The position numbers were made by a program, and so were the translations under genes. Source: Saprospiraceae bacterium (GTDB lineage: Bacteria; Bacteroidota; Bacteroidia; Chitinophagales; Saprospiraceae). From it: 12,452 nucleotides of DNA. This document shows positions 1 to 6,378 of the stretch, piece after piece (the stretch's first letter is position 1; every line of letters begins with the position of its first letter). The notes beneath the pieces are model-generated. The model made no database searches, had not been told where the DNA came from, and worked only from the letters and a program-made list of their open reading frames with translations. The stretch lies in the NCBI GenBank assembly GCA_027009605.1, contig JALVCY010000285.1, forward strand, positions 1-12,452, in the 5' to 3' direction.

Positions 1-171
1 ACTAAGAGCACTTTAGATAACACTAAGTTTACACTAAGAAACTCTACAAATTCTTGGTATTGGACTGCTAAAATTTGAGTAAGAAATGGTGCATACATAG
101 ACTAACATATTATAAAAACTTTCTTTCGATTACCCTGACTATGTATGATAAGGATGAACGGCCATTCGTTC
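1..171. other. Left-edge noncoding stretch
   Basis: This AT-rich stretch lies behind the stop of the EI24-like gene and holds no credible gene. The short word ACTAAG occurs at 1-6, 22-27 and 33-38, twice as ACACTAAG. A weak inverted repeat, GAACG/CGTTC at 156-160 and 167-171, sits immediately behind the EI24 stop but has no T-tract, so I do not call it a terminator. Nothing else is recognisable. Confidence 0.5.
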
Positions 172-909
172 CTACATTTCGTCCAAAACATCGATGGTGG
201 CGGCAATGACGCCCAAGGTCGGAGCAAAAAATAGTCCGACCACAGGAATGAGAAGAATTAGTAAGAAGAGGGCTCCGTTGCCAATGGCAAGGCCTTTGTT
301 TCGTTTGACAAATTGGACTCGTTCCCGCACATTCATGAACCGTTCCATGGTGAAGTCCATATTCCCGAAGCCGGCATAATAGGACTGTACCCCAAAAGTC
401 ATCGGAGCCGTAGCCACGCTAAATCCCGGGATAAATCCAATTAAAAAGAGCAACATAGTTAAGCTCATTTCCCGGACTAGATTTCTCATCGTAATGCGTA
501 CGCCGCGGCTAATGTCTCGAGCCATGCGTCGGACACTGAAACCGGGGGTTTGGTGGTGGGGATTATCCATATAAATCTGCTCTACTTTTTCCGAAAGGAG
601 ACTCAACATAGGACTAATCACAATCAACAGGATATAACGATACAAAAACAGACCGGTCACCACAATCATAATTTTTCCCATTAGCATGAAAAACCAGTTA
701 ACGGCGCTTTTACCAAACTCAAAAGGATACCAACTCGACATGATGGTGCCTAAATTGTCCCCAAATTGATAGGCTAAGCCAAAAATAACCGCCCCCAAAA
801 AGAAAGAGATCAGACCCGGAATAATCTGCCAGCGCCATAAGGAGCGTTTGGACATATATTTGATGGCGATGGAGTAGGATTCAATGGCTTTGATAAATTG
901 TTGGAGCAT
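172..909 (-). CDS. EI24/CysZ-like integral membrane protein
   Basis: This 245-residue protein is very hydrophobic, with likely membrane segments near residues 27-47, 70-98, 148-170 and 206-231. Its C-terminal part fits the EI24 family (PF07264, which includes E. coli CysZ): the run from about 186 to 238 has the family's basic stretch (RERVQFVKRNKG), then a glycine-rich hydrophobic helix with an IP motif (residues 221-222) and a final GVIAAT. Length matches the family. CysZ is a sulfate permease of the inner membrane, but no cys genes are nearby, and many Bacteroidota EI24 proteins have no assigned substrate, so I do not claim sulfate uptake. The first methionine (MLQQFIKAIE) gives the usual short cytoplasmic lead-in. 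The gene stands alone behind the terminator of the upstream gene. I found no clear promoter in the gap before it. Confidence 0.85.
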   Translation of the reverse strand: MLQQFIKAIESYSIAIKYMSKRSLWRWQIIPGLISFFLGAVIFGLAYQFGDNLGTIMSSWYPFEFGKSAVNWFFMLMGKIMIVVTGLFLYRYILLIVISPMLSLLSEKVEQIYMDNPHHQTPGFSVRRMARDISRGVRITMRNLVREMSLTMLLFLIGFIPGFSVATAPMTFGVQSYYAGFGNMDFTMERFMNVRERVQFVKRNKGLAIGNGALFLLILLIPVVGLFFAPTLGVIAATIDVLDEM

Positions 910-1045
910 GGTGGTTTTGGTTTGGTCAGTATCTGTAAGGGCAATGATACGAAAAAGACAGTGTTAAGGGGCAAAAAATTCTATGAATGTTGTTTTTGGA
1001 TAGACCGATGACGGTTGTCTGCCTTTTTTCGGTACGAAAGAAAAG

Positions 1046-1072
1046 AAGCGGAACATCAAAGATGTCCCGCTT
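1046..1072 (-). terminator. Hairpin terminator of the 466-residue protein gene
   Basis: The arms 1046-1057 and 1061-1072 form a 12-bp stem around a 3-base loop. Read on the minus strand every position pairs, one of them as G-U (AAGCGGGACATC with GATGTTCCGCTT). Read on the plus strand that position is an A-C mismatch, which favours minus-strand use. The minus-strand stem is followed by CTTTTCTTTC. It lies about 105 bases behind the stop of the 466-residue gene and ahead of the EI24-like gene, so it probably separates the two transcripts. Confidence 0.7.
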
Positions 1073-1177
1073 TTATAGGAATATTGCGCCAAATTATATC
1101 CAAAGAAAGGGCTTTTTTGTTAAAGATGCACCTTTTGTGGCTATTTTTTAGTTGGTATTAGGCTAAACAGTTACGTT

Positions 1178-2578
1178 TTAAGCTTCTTCTACTTTTTTGC
1201 GGACACGCTTAGTCTTGAACATGTTGGTGAGCTCTTTGGCATTCATGAAGCCCAACTCCAAGAAGGTAGCTCTGACAAAGCGCTTAATGGATTGATAGTC
1301 CTTGCCGCGTTTGTCGGTATATCTTTTGAGCAATTTTTTGATGTAAATCATGGAATAATCCTTGATTCTTTGATTAAACTTTTGGTTGTCAAAGATATGG
1401 ATGTATTGCTTAAAGTAATCCATTAGGTCAAAGTAGTCTTGGTAGGATTCTACATCCAAGTTGTTGGCAAATTTGCCGGCATAGCCCAAGATGATATTCC
1501 GCACGGCTTTGTTGACCAAGGATGTACCGTCGTGGTTGATATAGAATAATTTGACGGCTTCGATGACATCGGGATGGGTAAATCCTTTGTCATGGATGGT
1601 TTGCGCAAGCGAGTAGAATTTGACCAAATCGTCCTGTTCTCCTTGTGGCTTTAATAAAGAAAGGACTTGTCTGTCCGCATCTTCATTGAGTGGTAGATTT
1701 AGGTTGTAAAACTCAATTAAATGCTTTAGGTATTGTTCGTCAAAGTCGTCCAATTCGACTCTAAGTTCATTAAATAAGGTTGCGATTCTTTCTTTTTCCT
1801 TACCATCGAGAGCCACAAAATTGACGGTGATGGCCAAGAGAGAAAATTGTTCCTTGCTCCCAAAATAGGCTTTGTCCGTTAAGAAATCGACCAATTTGCT
1901 GGTTAAGCTGGCATCTCTGACGCCGAGTCGGGTTCTTTGGATTAAAAAGTTTTTTAGCTCCGGAAAATAGACGCTTAATTCCGGCATGGTTTGCGGAAAG
2001 ACAACGGTAAAATAGTTGTCATTTCTAAACTGGCGTGTATAGCGGTTATAGAGTTGTTTCCTATCTTCCAAAAAGCGGTACTTCGTATCTTTTTGGGCTT
2101 TAAGGTAAGAGTTGACTTTTCTATTGGCGATGAGATTGATGAGATTGGTGACCCAAATATCACTGCTGAGTCCAAATCCCAATTGGATGGTTTGTCCGAT
2201 ACGAGACCGTAAGTACTCAAAGTTGGGGGAGTTACAGATATTCACTAATACCTCCTTAAAATGCTCTTGCGAAAGGATGTATTTGTAGGTGTTTTTGTTG
2301 ATGACTCCGCGCATAACAGTGTAGCCGAGCATTCTAGGTAAGAACATGCCCTCGAGCTCATCTTTGAGTAAAGCCCGTTCAAATTCTAATAATTGCAAGG
2401 GTCTTTCGTTAGCGACTTGGTGATAAAGGGCAGAAATTTTGGGCCCCATAATTTCTTGCAATTCGTTATAATGTTCTTCCTCTTCTGTGTCCAAAAATTG
2501 ATTGTATGCTTCCATCTCCATCATTTCATTTTGGAGCGCATCTAATTGGTCGATGTATTTTTTATCGAGTTTTTCCAT
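1178..2578 (-). CDS. Conserved-looking hypothetical protein, 466 aa
   Basis: I do not recognise this protein. It has 466 residues, no signal peptide and no membrane segment, and appears almost entirely helical and rich in charged residues, so it is probably cytoplasmic. The first 45 residues are acidic and coiled-coil-like (MEKLDKKYIDQLDALQNEMM, then a run of E). Around 180-230 there is a more aromatic part (NDNYFTVVFPQTMPELSVYF). The last 60 residues are basic and end in KTKRVRKKVEEA. I see no P-loop, zinc-binding or nuclease motif. The composition and clean frame support a real gene, and the antisense frames inside it look like shadows. It starts with ATG after an A-rich leader, ends before a good terminator, and is separated from rpsP upstream by another terminator, so it is probably transcribed alone. 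I could not find its promoter. Confidence 0.8.
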   Translation of the reverse strand: MEKLDKKYIDQLDALQNEMMEMEAYNQFLDTEEEEHYNELQEIMGPKISALYHQVANERPLQLLEFERALLKDELEGMFLPRMLGYTVMRGVINKNTYKYILSQEHFKEVLVNICNSPNFEYLRSRIGQTIQLGFGLSSDIWVTNLINLIANRKVNSYLKAQKDTKYRFLEDRKQLYNRYTRQFRNDNYFTVVFPQTMPELSVYFPELKNFLIQRTRLGVRDASLTSKLVDFLTDKAYFGSKEQFSLLAITVNFVALDGKEKERIATLFNELRVELDDFDEQYLKHLIEFYNLNLPLNEDADRQVLSLLKPQGEQDDLVKFYSLAQTIHDKGFTHPDVIEAVKLFYINHDGTSLVNKAVRNIILGYAGKFANNLDVESYQDYFDLMDYFKQYIHIFDNQKFNQRIKDYSMIYIKKLLKRYTDKRGKDYQSIKRFVRATFLELGFMNAKELTNMFKTKRVRKKVEEA

Positions 2579-2692
2579 AATTTGGGTGTTTGATTAGGCC
2601 TAATAGGTTAGGTCTAGGGTTTAGTGTTGTTATTGTAACTTTTTCAAATTAGAGGATATACCCATCTATCGAAATCGTTGCGTTAATATAAG

Positions 2693-2728
2693 AAACCTGG
2701 AATAGGTTTTTAGGCCTATTCCAGGTTT
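2693..2728 (-). terminator. Strong hairpin terminator behind rpsP
   Basis: The arms AAACCTGGAATAGG (2693-2706) and CCTATTCCAGGTTT (2715-2728) pair perfectly over 14 bp around an 8-base loop. On the minus strand the stem ends in TTT followed by CTTATATT, a modest U-rich tail. It lies about 57 bases behind the rpsP stop, and both neighbouring genes are on the minus strand, so its likely job is to end the rpsP transcript before the 466-residue gene. Confidence 0.8.
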
Positions 2729-2784
2729 TAATATCCGGTCTTATAACAAAAACGAGCAAGAGTCGATTTTGTTGTCAAAAACAA

Positions 2785-3876
2785 TTAAGCATCTTTCTCA
2801 ACACCCCCATCTAGGCGATCTTGAAGTTCTTTTAGTTCGTCCCATTTTTCGTCCACGCAAAGTTGAGCTTGCTTAGGCCAAGTAGTGGGGTTGTGCATCG
2901 TATAACGAGAGCCGCCTTTCGCCAAAATTTCCTTTAGAGCATCGGGCTGAGCTTCTGCTAATTTTTTCCAAGTATCTACCCCGTTTGAAGCTAAAAGCTC
3001 GGCAATCTTTGGGCCGATACCTTCGATAATTTTCAAATCATCAGCTTTAGGGGCTTTCTTTGGCTTAGCCGGAGCTTCTTCCTTGACTTCTTCAACCACA
3101 GGAGCTGCAGCTTCTACCACTACTTCTTCTTTAACTTCTTCGACCACAGGAGCAGCTTCTACCACTACTTCTTCTTTAACTTCTTCGACCACAGGAGCAG
3201 CTTCTACCACTACTTCTTCTTTAACTTCTTCAACCACAGGAGCAGCTTCTACCACTACTTCTTCTTTAGTCTCTTCCACTACGGGAGCCGGAGCGGCTGC
3301 CACGACTTCTTCTTTGGTTTCTTCTACTACTTCGTCTGTAGTTTTAACCATTTCGCCGGACTTGGTGTCGATTTCTGTTATTTCTATAGATTCTAACAGC
3401 GTTTTAGGCCCTTCCGCTTTAGGCGCATCAGCACTTTCGGTAAAAGTAGAAACTTGTTTTTTCTCGGGAGCTTTACCATCGATTTTACGGTGGTGAGCTT
3501 TTACTTTTTCAGCGGTTTTGGCTACTTCGGCAGCGATGGCAGCTTCTTTTTCTGCCACCCAAGCATTGTATTTTTCCATGGCTACTTCTTCGGTCATCGC
3601 TCCTTTGGCTACACCGCGCATCAAATGCTTGCGATAATAGATGCCATTATAACGTAGAATCGCCTTAACCGTGTTGGTAGGTTGAGCTCCTTTCATTAAC
3701 CAATCAAAGGCACGGTCTCTGTCCAATTGGATGGTAGCCGGTACGGTAAGAGGATTATAGCTTCCAATTTTTTCGATCATACGACCGTCTCTTTTGGATC
3801 TTGCATCGGCTATTACGATGTGATAAAAGGGTTTTTTCTTTCTTCCCTTTCTTTGAAGTCTAATTTTTACAGCCAT
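2785..3876 (-). CDS. rpsP: Ribosomal protein bS16 with acidic repeat tail and C-terminal helix-hairpin-helix domain
   Basis: Residues 1 to about 85 are a standard bS16 (MAVKIRLQRKGRKKKPFYHI, then VIADARSKRDGRMIEKIGSY), a 30S assembly protein that binds 16S rRNA. Typical bS16 proteins have 80-100 residues; this one has 363. Residues 86-145 form a helical Ala/Lys-rich linker that is often seen in this phylum. Residues 180-270 are an acidic low-complexity region with a 15-residue repeat, VVEEVKEEVVVEAAP, in about five copies. Residues 278-358 form a compact domain with a helix-hairpin-helix core (KIIEGIGPKIAELL) and a C-terminal TMHNPTTWPKQAQL motif; similar modules are known to me at the end of Bacteroidota bL21 proteins. 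The ATG start is fixed by the bS16 N-terminus. The usual partners rimM, trmD and rplS are not adjacent. A promoter lies upstream and a terminator downstream, so the gene appears monocistronic. Confidence 0.95.
   Translation of the reverse strand: MAVKIRLQRKGRKKKPFYHIVIADARSKRDGRMIEKIGSYNPLTVPATIQLDRDRAFDWLMKGAQPTNTVKAILRYNGIYYRKHLMRGVAKGAMTEEVAMEKYNAWVAEKEAAIAAEVAKTAEKVKAHHRKIDGKAPEKKQVSTFTESADAPKAEGPKTLLESIEITEIDTKSGEMVKTTDEVVEETKEEVVAAAPAPVVEETKEEVVVEAAPVVEEVKEEVVVEAAPVVEEVKEEVVVEAAPVVEEVKEEVVVEAAAPVVEEVKEEAPAKPKKAPKADDLKIIEGIGPKIAELLASNGVDTWKKLAEAQPDALKEILAKGGSRYTMHNPTTWPKQAQLCVDEKWDELKELQDRLDGGVEKDA
3076..3300 (-). repeat. In-frame 45-bp tandem repeat inside rpsP
   Basis: Unit boundaries fall at 3121, 3166, 3211 and 3256, an exact 45-bp period (15 codons). 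The units at 3121-3165 and 3166-3210 are identical and the unit at 3211-3255 differs by a single base. Flanking units on both sides are more diverged, and one is 3 bp longer. The repeat encodes VVEEVKEEVVVEAAP. The near-identity at synonymous sites suggests recent expansion by slippage or unequal recombination. Confidence 0.9.
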
Positions 3877-3946
3877 TTTACTGTTTTTTATTAGAAAAAT
3901 CAGATGTTAAATAGGATTTTTCCGTTGTGATTAACTAACCCACATA

Positions 3947-3961
3947 GCCCGAACATCGGGC
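3947..3961 (-). promoter_or_regulatory. Small hairpin in the rpsP mRNA leader
   Basis: GCCCGA and TCGGGC form a 6-bp stem around a 3-base loop. It lies 12-26 bases after the predicted transcription start and about 70 bases before the rpsP start codon. It could be a leader regulatory structure, as ribosomal protein operons often have, or simply stabilise the 5' end. I see no clear copy of an S16-binding 16S rRNA site. Confidence 0.35.
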
Positions 3962-3979
3962 GGTGAGCCATTGCGGGTG

Positions 3980-3987
3980 CAAAGATA
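3980..3987 (-). promoter_or_regulatory. Promoter -7 element of rpsP
   Basis: On the minus strand this reads TATCTTTG, a perfect match to the Bacteroidota -7 consensus TAnnTTTG, followed by CACCC. The expected start near 3973 gives an untranslated leader of about 97 bases. No TTG is found about 20 bases upstream, where there is a long A-tract instead, so the -33 element is weak or replaced by the A-tract. Confidence 0.65.
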
Positions 3988-4093
3988 GGACTTTTTTTTA
4001 TTTAATTGTGGGCATGTAAATAAAAAAAGTGAGTGCCATTTTCTTTCAACAATTCTCAAATAATCCGTATAATACCCCAAAAAACCAAAAAAG

Positions 4094-4900
4094 ATGAAAA
4101 TACTAATTATTGGAGGGGGGAATATGGGTTCTACGTTTGCAAGGAGTTTTATTCGTTCACATGCCGCTGATTCGGAGAAAGTGATGATTTTGGAAGCCCT
4201 TGCGGGCAAAATAGAAGAGTTGAAGCAGGCGAAAATAGGGCGTGTTTTCTCAGATCCCGGGGCTTGTGTGCCGGAAGCGGATATTATTATTTTGGCTGTA
4301 AAGCCCCAAGCATCCGCTTCTTTGTTTGACCAAATCAAATCGTATGTAGATGAGCAGCAATTAGTGGTATCCATTATGGCCGGAGTGAAAGTCGAGACCA
4401 TCCGGAAGGGATTAGGAGTGTCCAAGATCATCCGTGCCATGCCTAACCTGCCGGCTCAAATAGGGCAGGGGATGACAGTCTATACTTCAACGGATTCGGT
4501 CACACGTATCGAATTGGTGATGGTGCAAAATCTATTGAATACCACCGGTAAGGCTATCTTTGTGAGCGATGAAGCCAAAATAGATGCCGGTACGGCCATT
4601 TCCGGTAGCGGGCCGGCTTATGTCTTTTACTTTATCAATGCCTTAAAACAAGCCGCTAAGGAAATGGGATTTTCGGATTCTGCGGCACAACTGCTTGTTA
4701 CTCAAACCTTTAAAGGGACTGCGGCTTTGTTTGACCAATCCGACAGGAGCTGCCAAGAATGGATAGATATGGTCTCGTCAAAAGGAGGTACCACAGAAGC
4801 CGCCATCCGGTCTTTCGACAAAAATAAATTGAAGGAACTTATTGAGCTGGGGGCAGAGGCGGCGTTGGCCCGGGCGAAGGCTTTGGGGCTTTTGGGGTAG
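4094..4900 (+). CDS. proC: Pyrroline-5-carboxylate reductase
   Basis: ProC reduces 1-pyrroline-5-carboxylate to L-proline with NAD(P)H, the last step of proline synthesis, in the cytoplasm. The 268-residue length is normal for the family. The N-terminus begins at once with the Rossmann strand and dinucleotide motif (MKILIIGGGNMG, residues 1-12), which fixes the start. Further family motifs are AVKPQ (68-72), RAMPNLPAQIGQGMT (114-128), SGSGPAYVF (170-178) and the P5CR signature region VSSKGGTTEAAI (227-238). The start codon follows an A-rich leader without a Shine-Dalgarno. The gene diverges from rpsP and converges on the SPFH gene; no other proline genes are nearby, so it is probably monocistronic. 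I found no TAnnTTTG promoter in the gap to rpsP. Confidence 0.97.
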   Translation: MKILIIGGGNMGSTFARSFIRSHAADSEKVMILEALAGKIEELKQAKIGRVFSDPGACVPEADIIILAVKPQASASLFDQIKSYVDEQQLVVSIMAGVKVETIRKGLGVSKIIRAMPNLPAQIGQGMTVYTSTDSVTRIELVMVQNLLNTTGKAIFVSDEAKIDAGTAISGSGPAYVFYFINALKQAAKEMGFSDSAAQLLVTQTFKGTAALFDQSDRSCQEWIDMVSSKGGTTEAAIRSFDKNKLKELIELGAEAALARAKALGLLG

Positions 4901-4906
4901 AGGCTC

Positions 4907-4958
4907 GGTCACGTAGGGACGCATGGTCACGTAGGGACGCACGGCCGTGCGTCCCTAC
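4907..4958. repeat. Direct repeat and perfect 28-bp palindrome between convergent genes
   Basis: The 17-base word GGTCACGTAGGGACGCA occurs at 4907-4923 and again at 4925-4941. The second copy runs into its own inverse: 4931-4958 is a perfect palindrome with 14-base arms (GTAGGGACGCACGG). It begins only 31 bases after the proC stop and ends 27 bases before the stop of the opposite gene. It could fold into a very stable hairpin in either transcript and may protect or end both mRNAs, but it lacks T-tracts. The pattern resembles a dispersed REP-like element rather than an ordinary terminator. Confidence 0.85.
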
Positions 4959-4985
4959 TATGTGGCTGCGTACCCCGACCGGAAT

Positions 4986-5936
4986 CTATTTTTGGTTAAG
5001 ATTAAGGAGAACTCCGTTGCCTTTACCCAGCATATAGGTGGGGAGTTTGCCGTCCCATTTATTAATCCATTCGAGATTGATGATTTTGGGATTGGAATTG
5101 ATGGAAGCTCCTTTGATTTGGAGTGCTTTGGCTTCTCCTTCTGCTAATTGAATGGCAATGTCTTTTTCAATTTTTGCTTGTAAGAGCTTTTCTTGTTTTT
5201 GCTTGGTGACTTCAATCAGGCGGAGAGCTTCTTGCTCGGCTAGTTTTTTGTCATTGATGGCACTTTCGTACTCTTTGTTGTAATAGACTTCTCGAATATC
5301 AATTTGGTTGACATTGAGTTTGTAGGATTTGATTTCTTCCTTCATCCGGTTCAAGACGTGTTGTTGGATTTCTTCACGTTTGACCGAATAGACTTCGATG
5401 GGGGAGTAATTGGAAACGGTTAAGGCCAAGGCTGATTTTAGCTTAGCCCGGATGACGTTTTCTTCGAGCCAGTGATATCGTCCGTTTTTGCCTGTTTCGT
5501 CTGTTACGTTTTGATATATCCAGCTGGCTTCTTCGGGGATGATACGCCAAGATACACTGACGTCAAACCCCATTTTAATCCCATCTTTGGTCGGCGCCCA
5601 GATGGCGTCGGCGTTGGTTTTGGCGCCTTCGTTGGCCGCATCTGCACAGGTGTAAACCCAGACGGTTTTGTCCATTTTGTACACTTGATCCCAAGGAGCT
5701 ATGACGTGCCAACCGGTGAGTAATTCTTTATTGGATACTCCCCGTGGAGTGACCAAGACGCCTACTTGCTGGGCGGCTATCTTGACAATCAAGCCGGATA
5801 ATACGAGTCCAACGATACCGGCTAACCCGACAATGGGATAACTAGGCAAGGACAAACCGGTCTTTTTGAATTTATTTACAAAGCCGGCAATACCATATAT
5901 AATGGCTAAAAAGAAAAGAATTTTTATGATTTCCAT
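4986..5936 (-). CDS. SPFH/band 7 (prohibitin-like) membrane protein
   Basis: This 316-residue protein has two hydrophobic segments at the N-terminus (about 4-20 and 33-53), then a band 7/SPFH domain (about 55-215), then a charged coiled coil (about 218-275) with the flotillin/prohibitin-like run EYESAINDKKLAEQEALR. Its C-terminus ends in GNGVLLNLNQK, close to the usual ending of bacterial prohibitin-like proteins. Such proteins oligomerise at membranes and often act as scaffolds or as partners of membrane proteases (HflKC with FtsH is the known model). No protease gene is adjacent, so the partner is unknown. The first ATG (MEIIKILFFL) starts directly with the first hydrophobic segment. A well-formed promoter at 6141-6171 points at the gene and would give a long leader of almost 200 bases. 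Confidence 0.9.
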   Translation of the reverse strand: MEIIKILFFLAIIYGIAGFVNKFKKTGLSLPSYPIVGLAGIVGLVLSGLIVKIAAQQVGVLVTPRGVSNKELLTGWHVIAPWDQVYKMDKTVWVYTCADAANEGAKTNADAIWAPTKDGIKMGFDVSVSWRIIPEEASWIYQNVTDETGKNGRYHWLEENVIRAKLKSALALTVSNYSPIEVYSVKREEIQQHVLNRMKEEIKSYKLNVNQIDIREVYYNKEYESAINDKKLAEQEALRLIEVTKQKQEKLLQAKIEKDIAIQLAEGEAKALQIKGASINSNPKIINLEWINKWDGKLPTYMLGKGNGVLLNLNQK

Positions 5937-6033
5937 GGTTTTCGTTTTAAGTGAAACAATAATTGCACAGCGTTAAATGAGCGCAATGTGCCGGGGGAAA
6001 CGGAGAGATTTTATTATGAGCAAAATTGCAAAA

Positions 6034-6048
6034 TATTGATAATCAATA
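6034..6048. promoter_or_regulatory. Perfect inverted repeat in the SPFH leader
   Basis: TATTGAT and ATCAATA are exact complements separated by one base. The site could be an operator for a dimeric repressor, or a short AT-rich palindrome arising by chance. It lies about 100 bases upstream of the SPFH start codon, between that codon and the predicted promoter. There is no second copy near the padR promoter, so I cannot link it to PadR. Confidence 0.3.
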
Positions 6049-6140
6049 AGTTATGTATTTTGTCGTGGTCTTTTTTTGCCGTAAGGCCATTCCAGTAACA
6101 AACGTTTTGTCAGATGCATCATATAAACTATCCGTTATCA

Positions 6141-6171
6141 CAAATGTAAACCCATTCTGATTGTCTTCCAA
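6141..6171 (-). promoter_or_regulatory. Promoter pointing at the SPFH gene
   Basis: On the minus strand this reads TTG (6171-6169), a 20-base spacer, then TACATTTG (6148-6141). Both elements match the Bacteroidota housekeeping consensus TTG-N(19-21)-TAnnTTTG. The expected start near 6134 leaves about 198 bases before the SPFH start codon, a long leader. It may also serve a small RNA not recognisable from sequence alone. Confidence 0.6.
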
Positions 6172-6254
6172 GTTCGTCTGTCGAGTAAAACCTAGCACTC
6201 ATCTATAAATGGGCTATGTACAGCAAAGTAATAGGCAAAAGATACTACCTTGTG

Positions 6255-6285
6255 TTGCATAGTACTATATTCTTTCTTATCTTTG
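6255..6285 (+). promoter_or_regulatory. Promoter of the padR-pspC operon
   Basis: TTG at 6255-6257, a 20-base spacer and TATCTTTG at 6278-6285 form an excellent Bacteroidota housekeeping promoter. Transcription should start near 6292, 87 bases ahead of the PadR start codon. This also excludes the upstream in-frame ATG at 6250, which lies before the promoter. PadR proteins commonly repress their own operon, so an operator is expected close by, but I cannot pick one with confidence. Confidence 0.75.
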
Positions 6286-6295
6286 TGGCATCGGT

Positions 6296-6349
6296 TGAAG
6301 GTCAAGGTAGGCAGCCAAAATTTTTTTCTGCTCGAACGCCGAAGGCAAT
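6296..6349 (+). repeat. Diverged copy of the composite repeat in the padR leader
   Basis: Read from 6296 the sequence goes GAAGGTCAAGGTAGGCAG, then 19 diverged bases, then GAACGCCGAAGGCAA (6335-6349). The copy at 8958-8996 has the same order, the same GGCAG, the same 19-base distance, and an identical GAACGCCGAAGGCAA. The GCC-GAA-GGC end can fold into a 3-bp hairpin. Because it starts only a few bases after the predicted transcription start, it makes up most of the padR mRNA leader. Confidence 0.65.
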
Positions 6350-6378
6350 TAAAGGCCAATGGCCATAAAAAAAGAATA

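Larger units (their letters stand above)
5937..6378. other. Divergent intergenic region with two promoters and a repeat element
   Basis: I see no credible gene in these 442 bases. They hold a leftward promoter (6141-6171), a rightward promoter (6255-6285), an inverted repeat (6034-6048) in the long leader of the SPFH gene, and a diverged copy of a composite repeat (6296-6349) in the padR leader. Confidence 0.7.

Noticed and set aside
1057..1064. CATCTTTG on the minus strand as a promoter for the EI24-like gene
   Set aside because: It lies in the terminator stem, and the nearest TTG is 25 bases away instead of about 20.
1991..2220. Open frames on both strands inside the 466-codon gene
   Set aside because: They are short, overlap each other and the larger frame, and have no promoter or conserved features.
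3083..3496. Plus-strand open frame rich in Ser and Thr opposite rpsP
   Set aside because: It is the complement of the low-complexity Glu/Val repeat of bS16, which naturally lacks stops in that frame.
3931..4440. Minus-strand open frame of 169 codons opposite proC
   Set aside because: It lies antisense to the conserved proC motifs and has no recognisable protein features.
6250..6378. In-frame upstream extension of the PadR gene starting at ATG 6250
   Set aside because: The extra 43 residues do not resemble PadR proteins, and the promoter -7 element at 6278-6285 lies downstream of that ATG, so it would not be in the mRNA.
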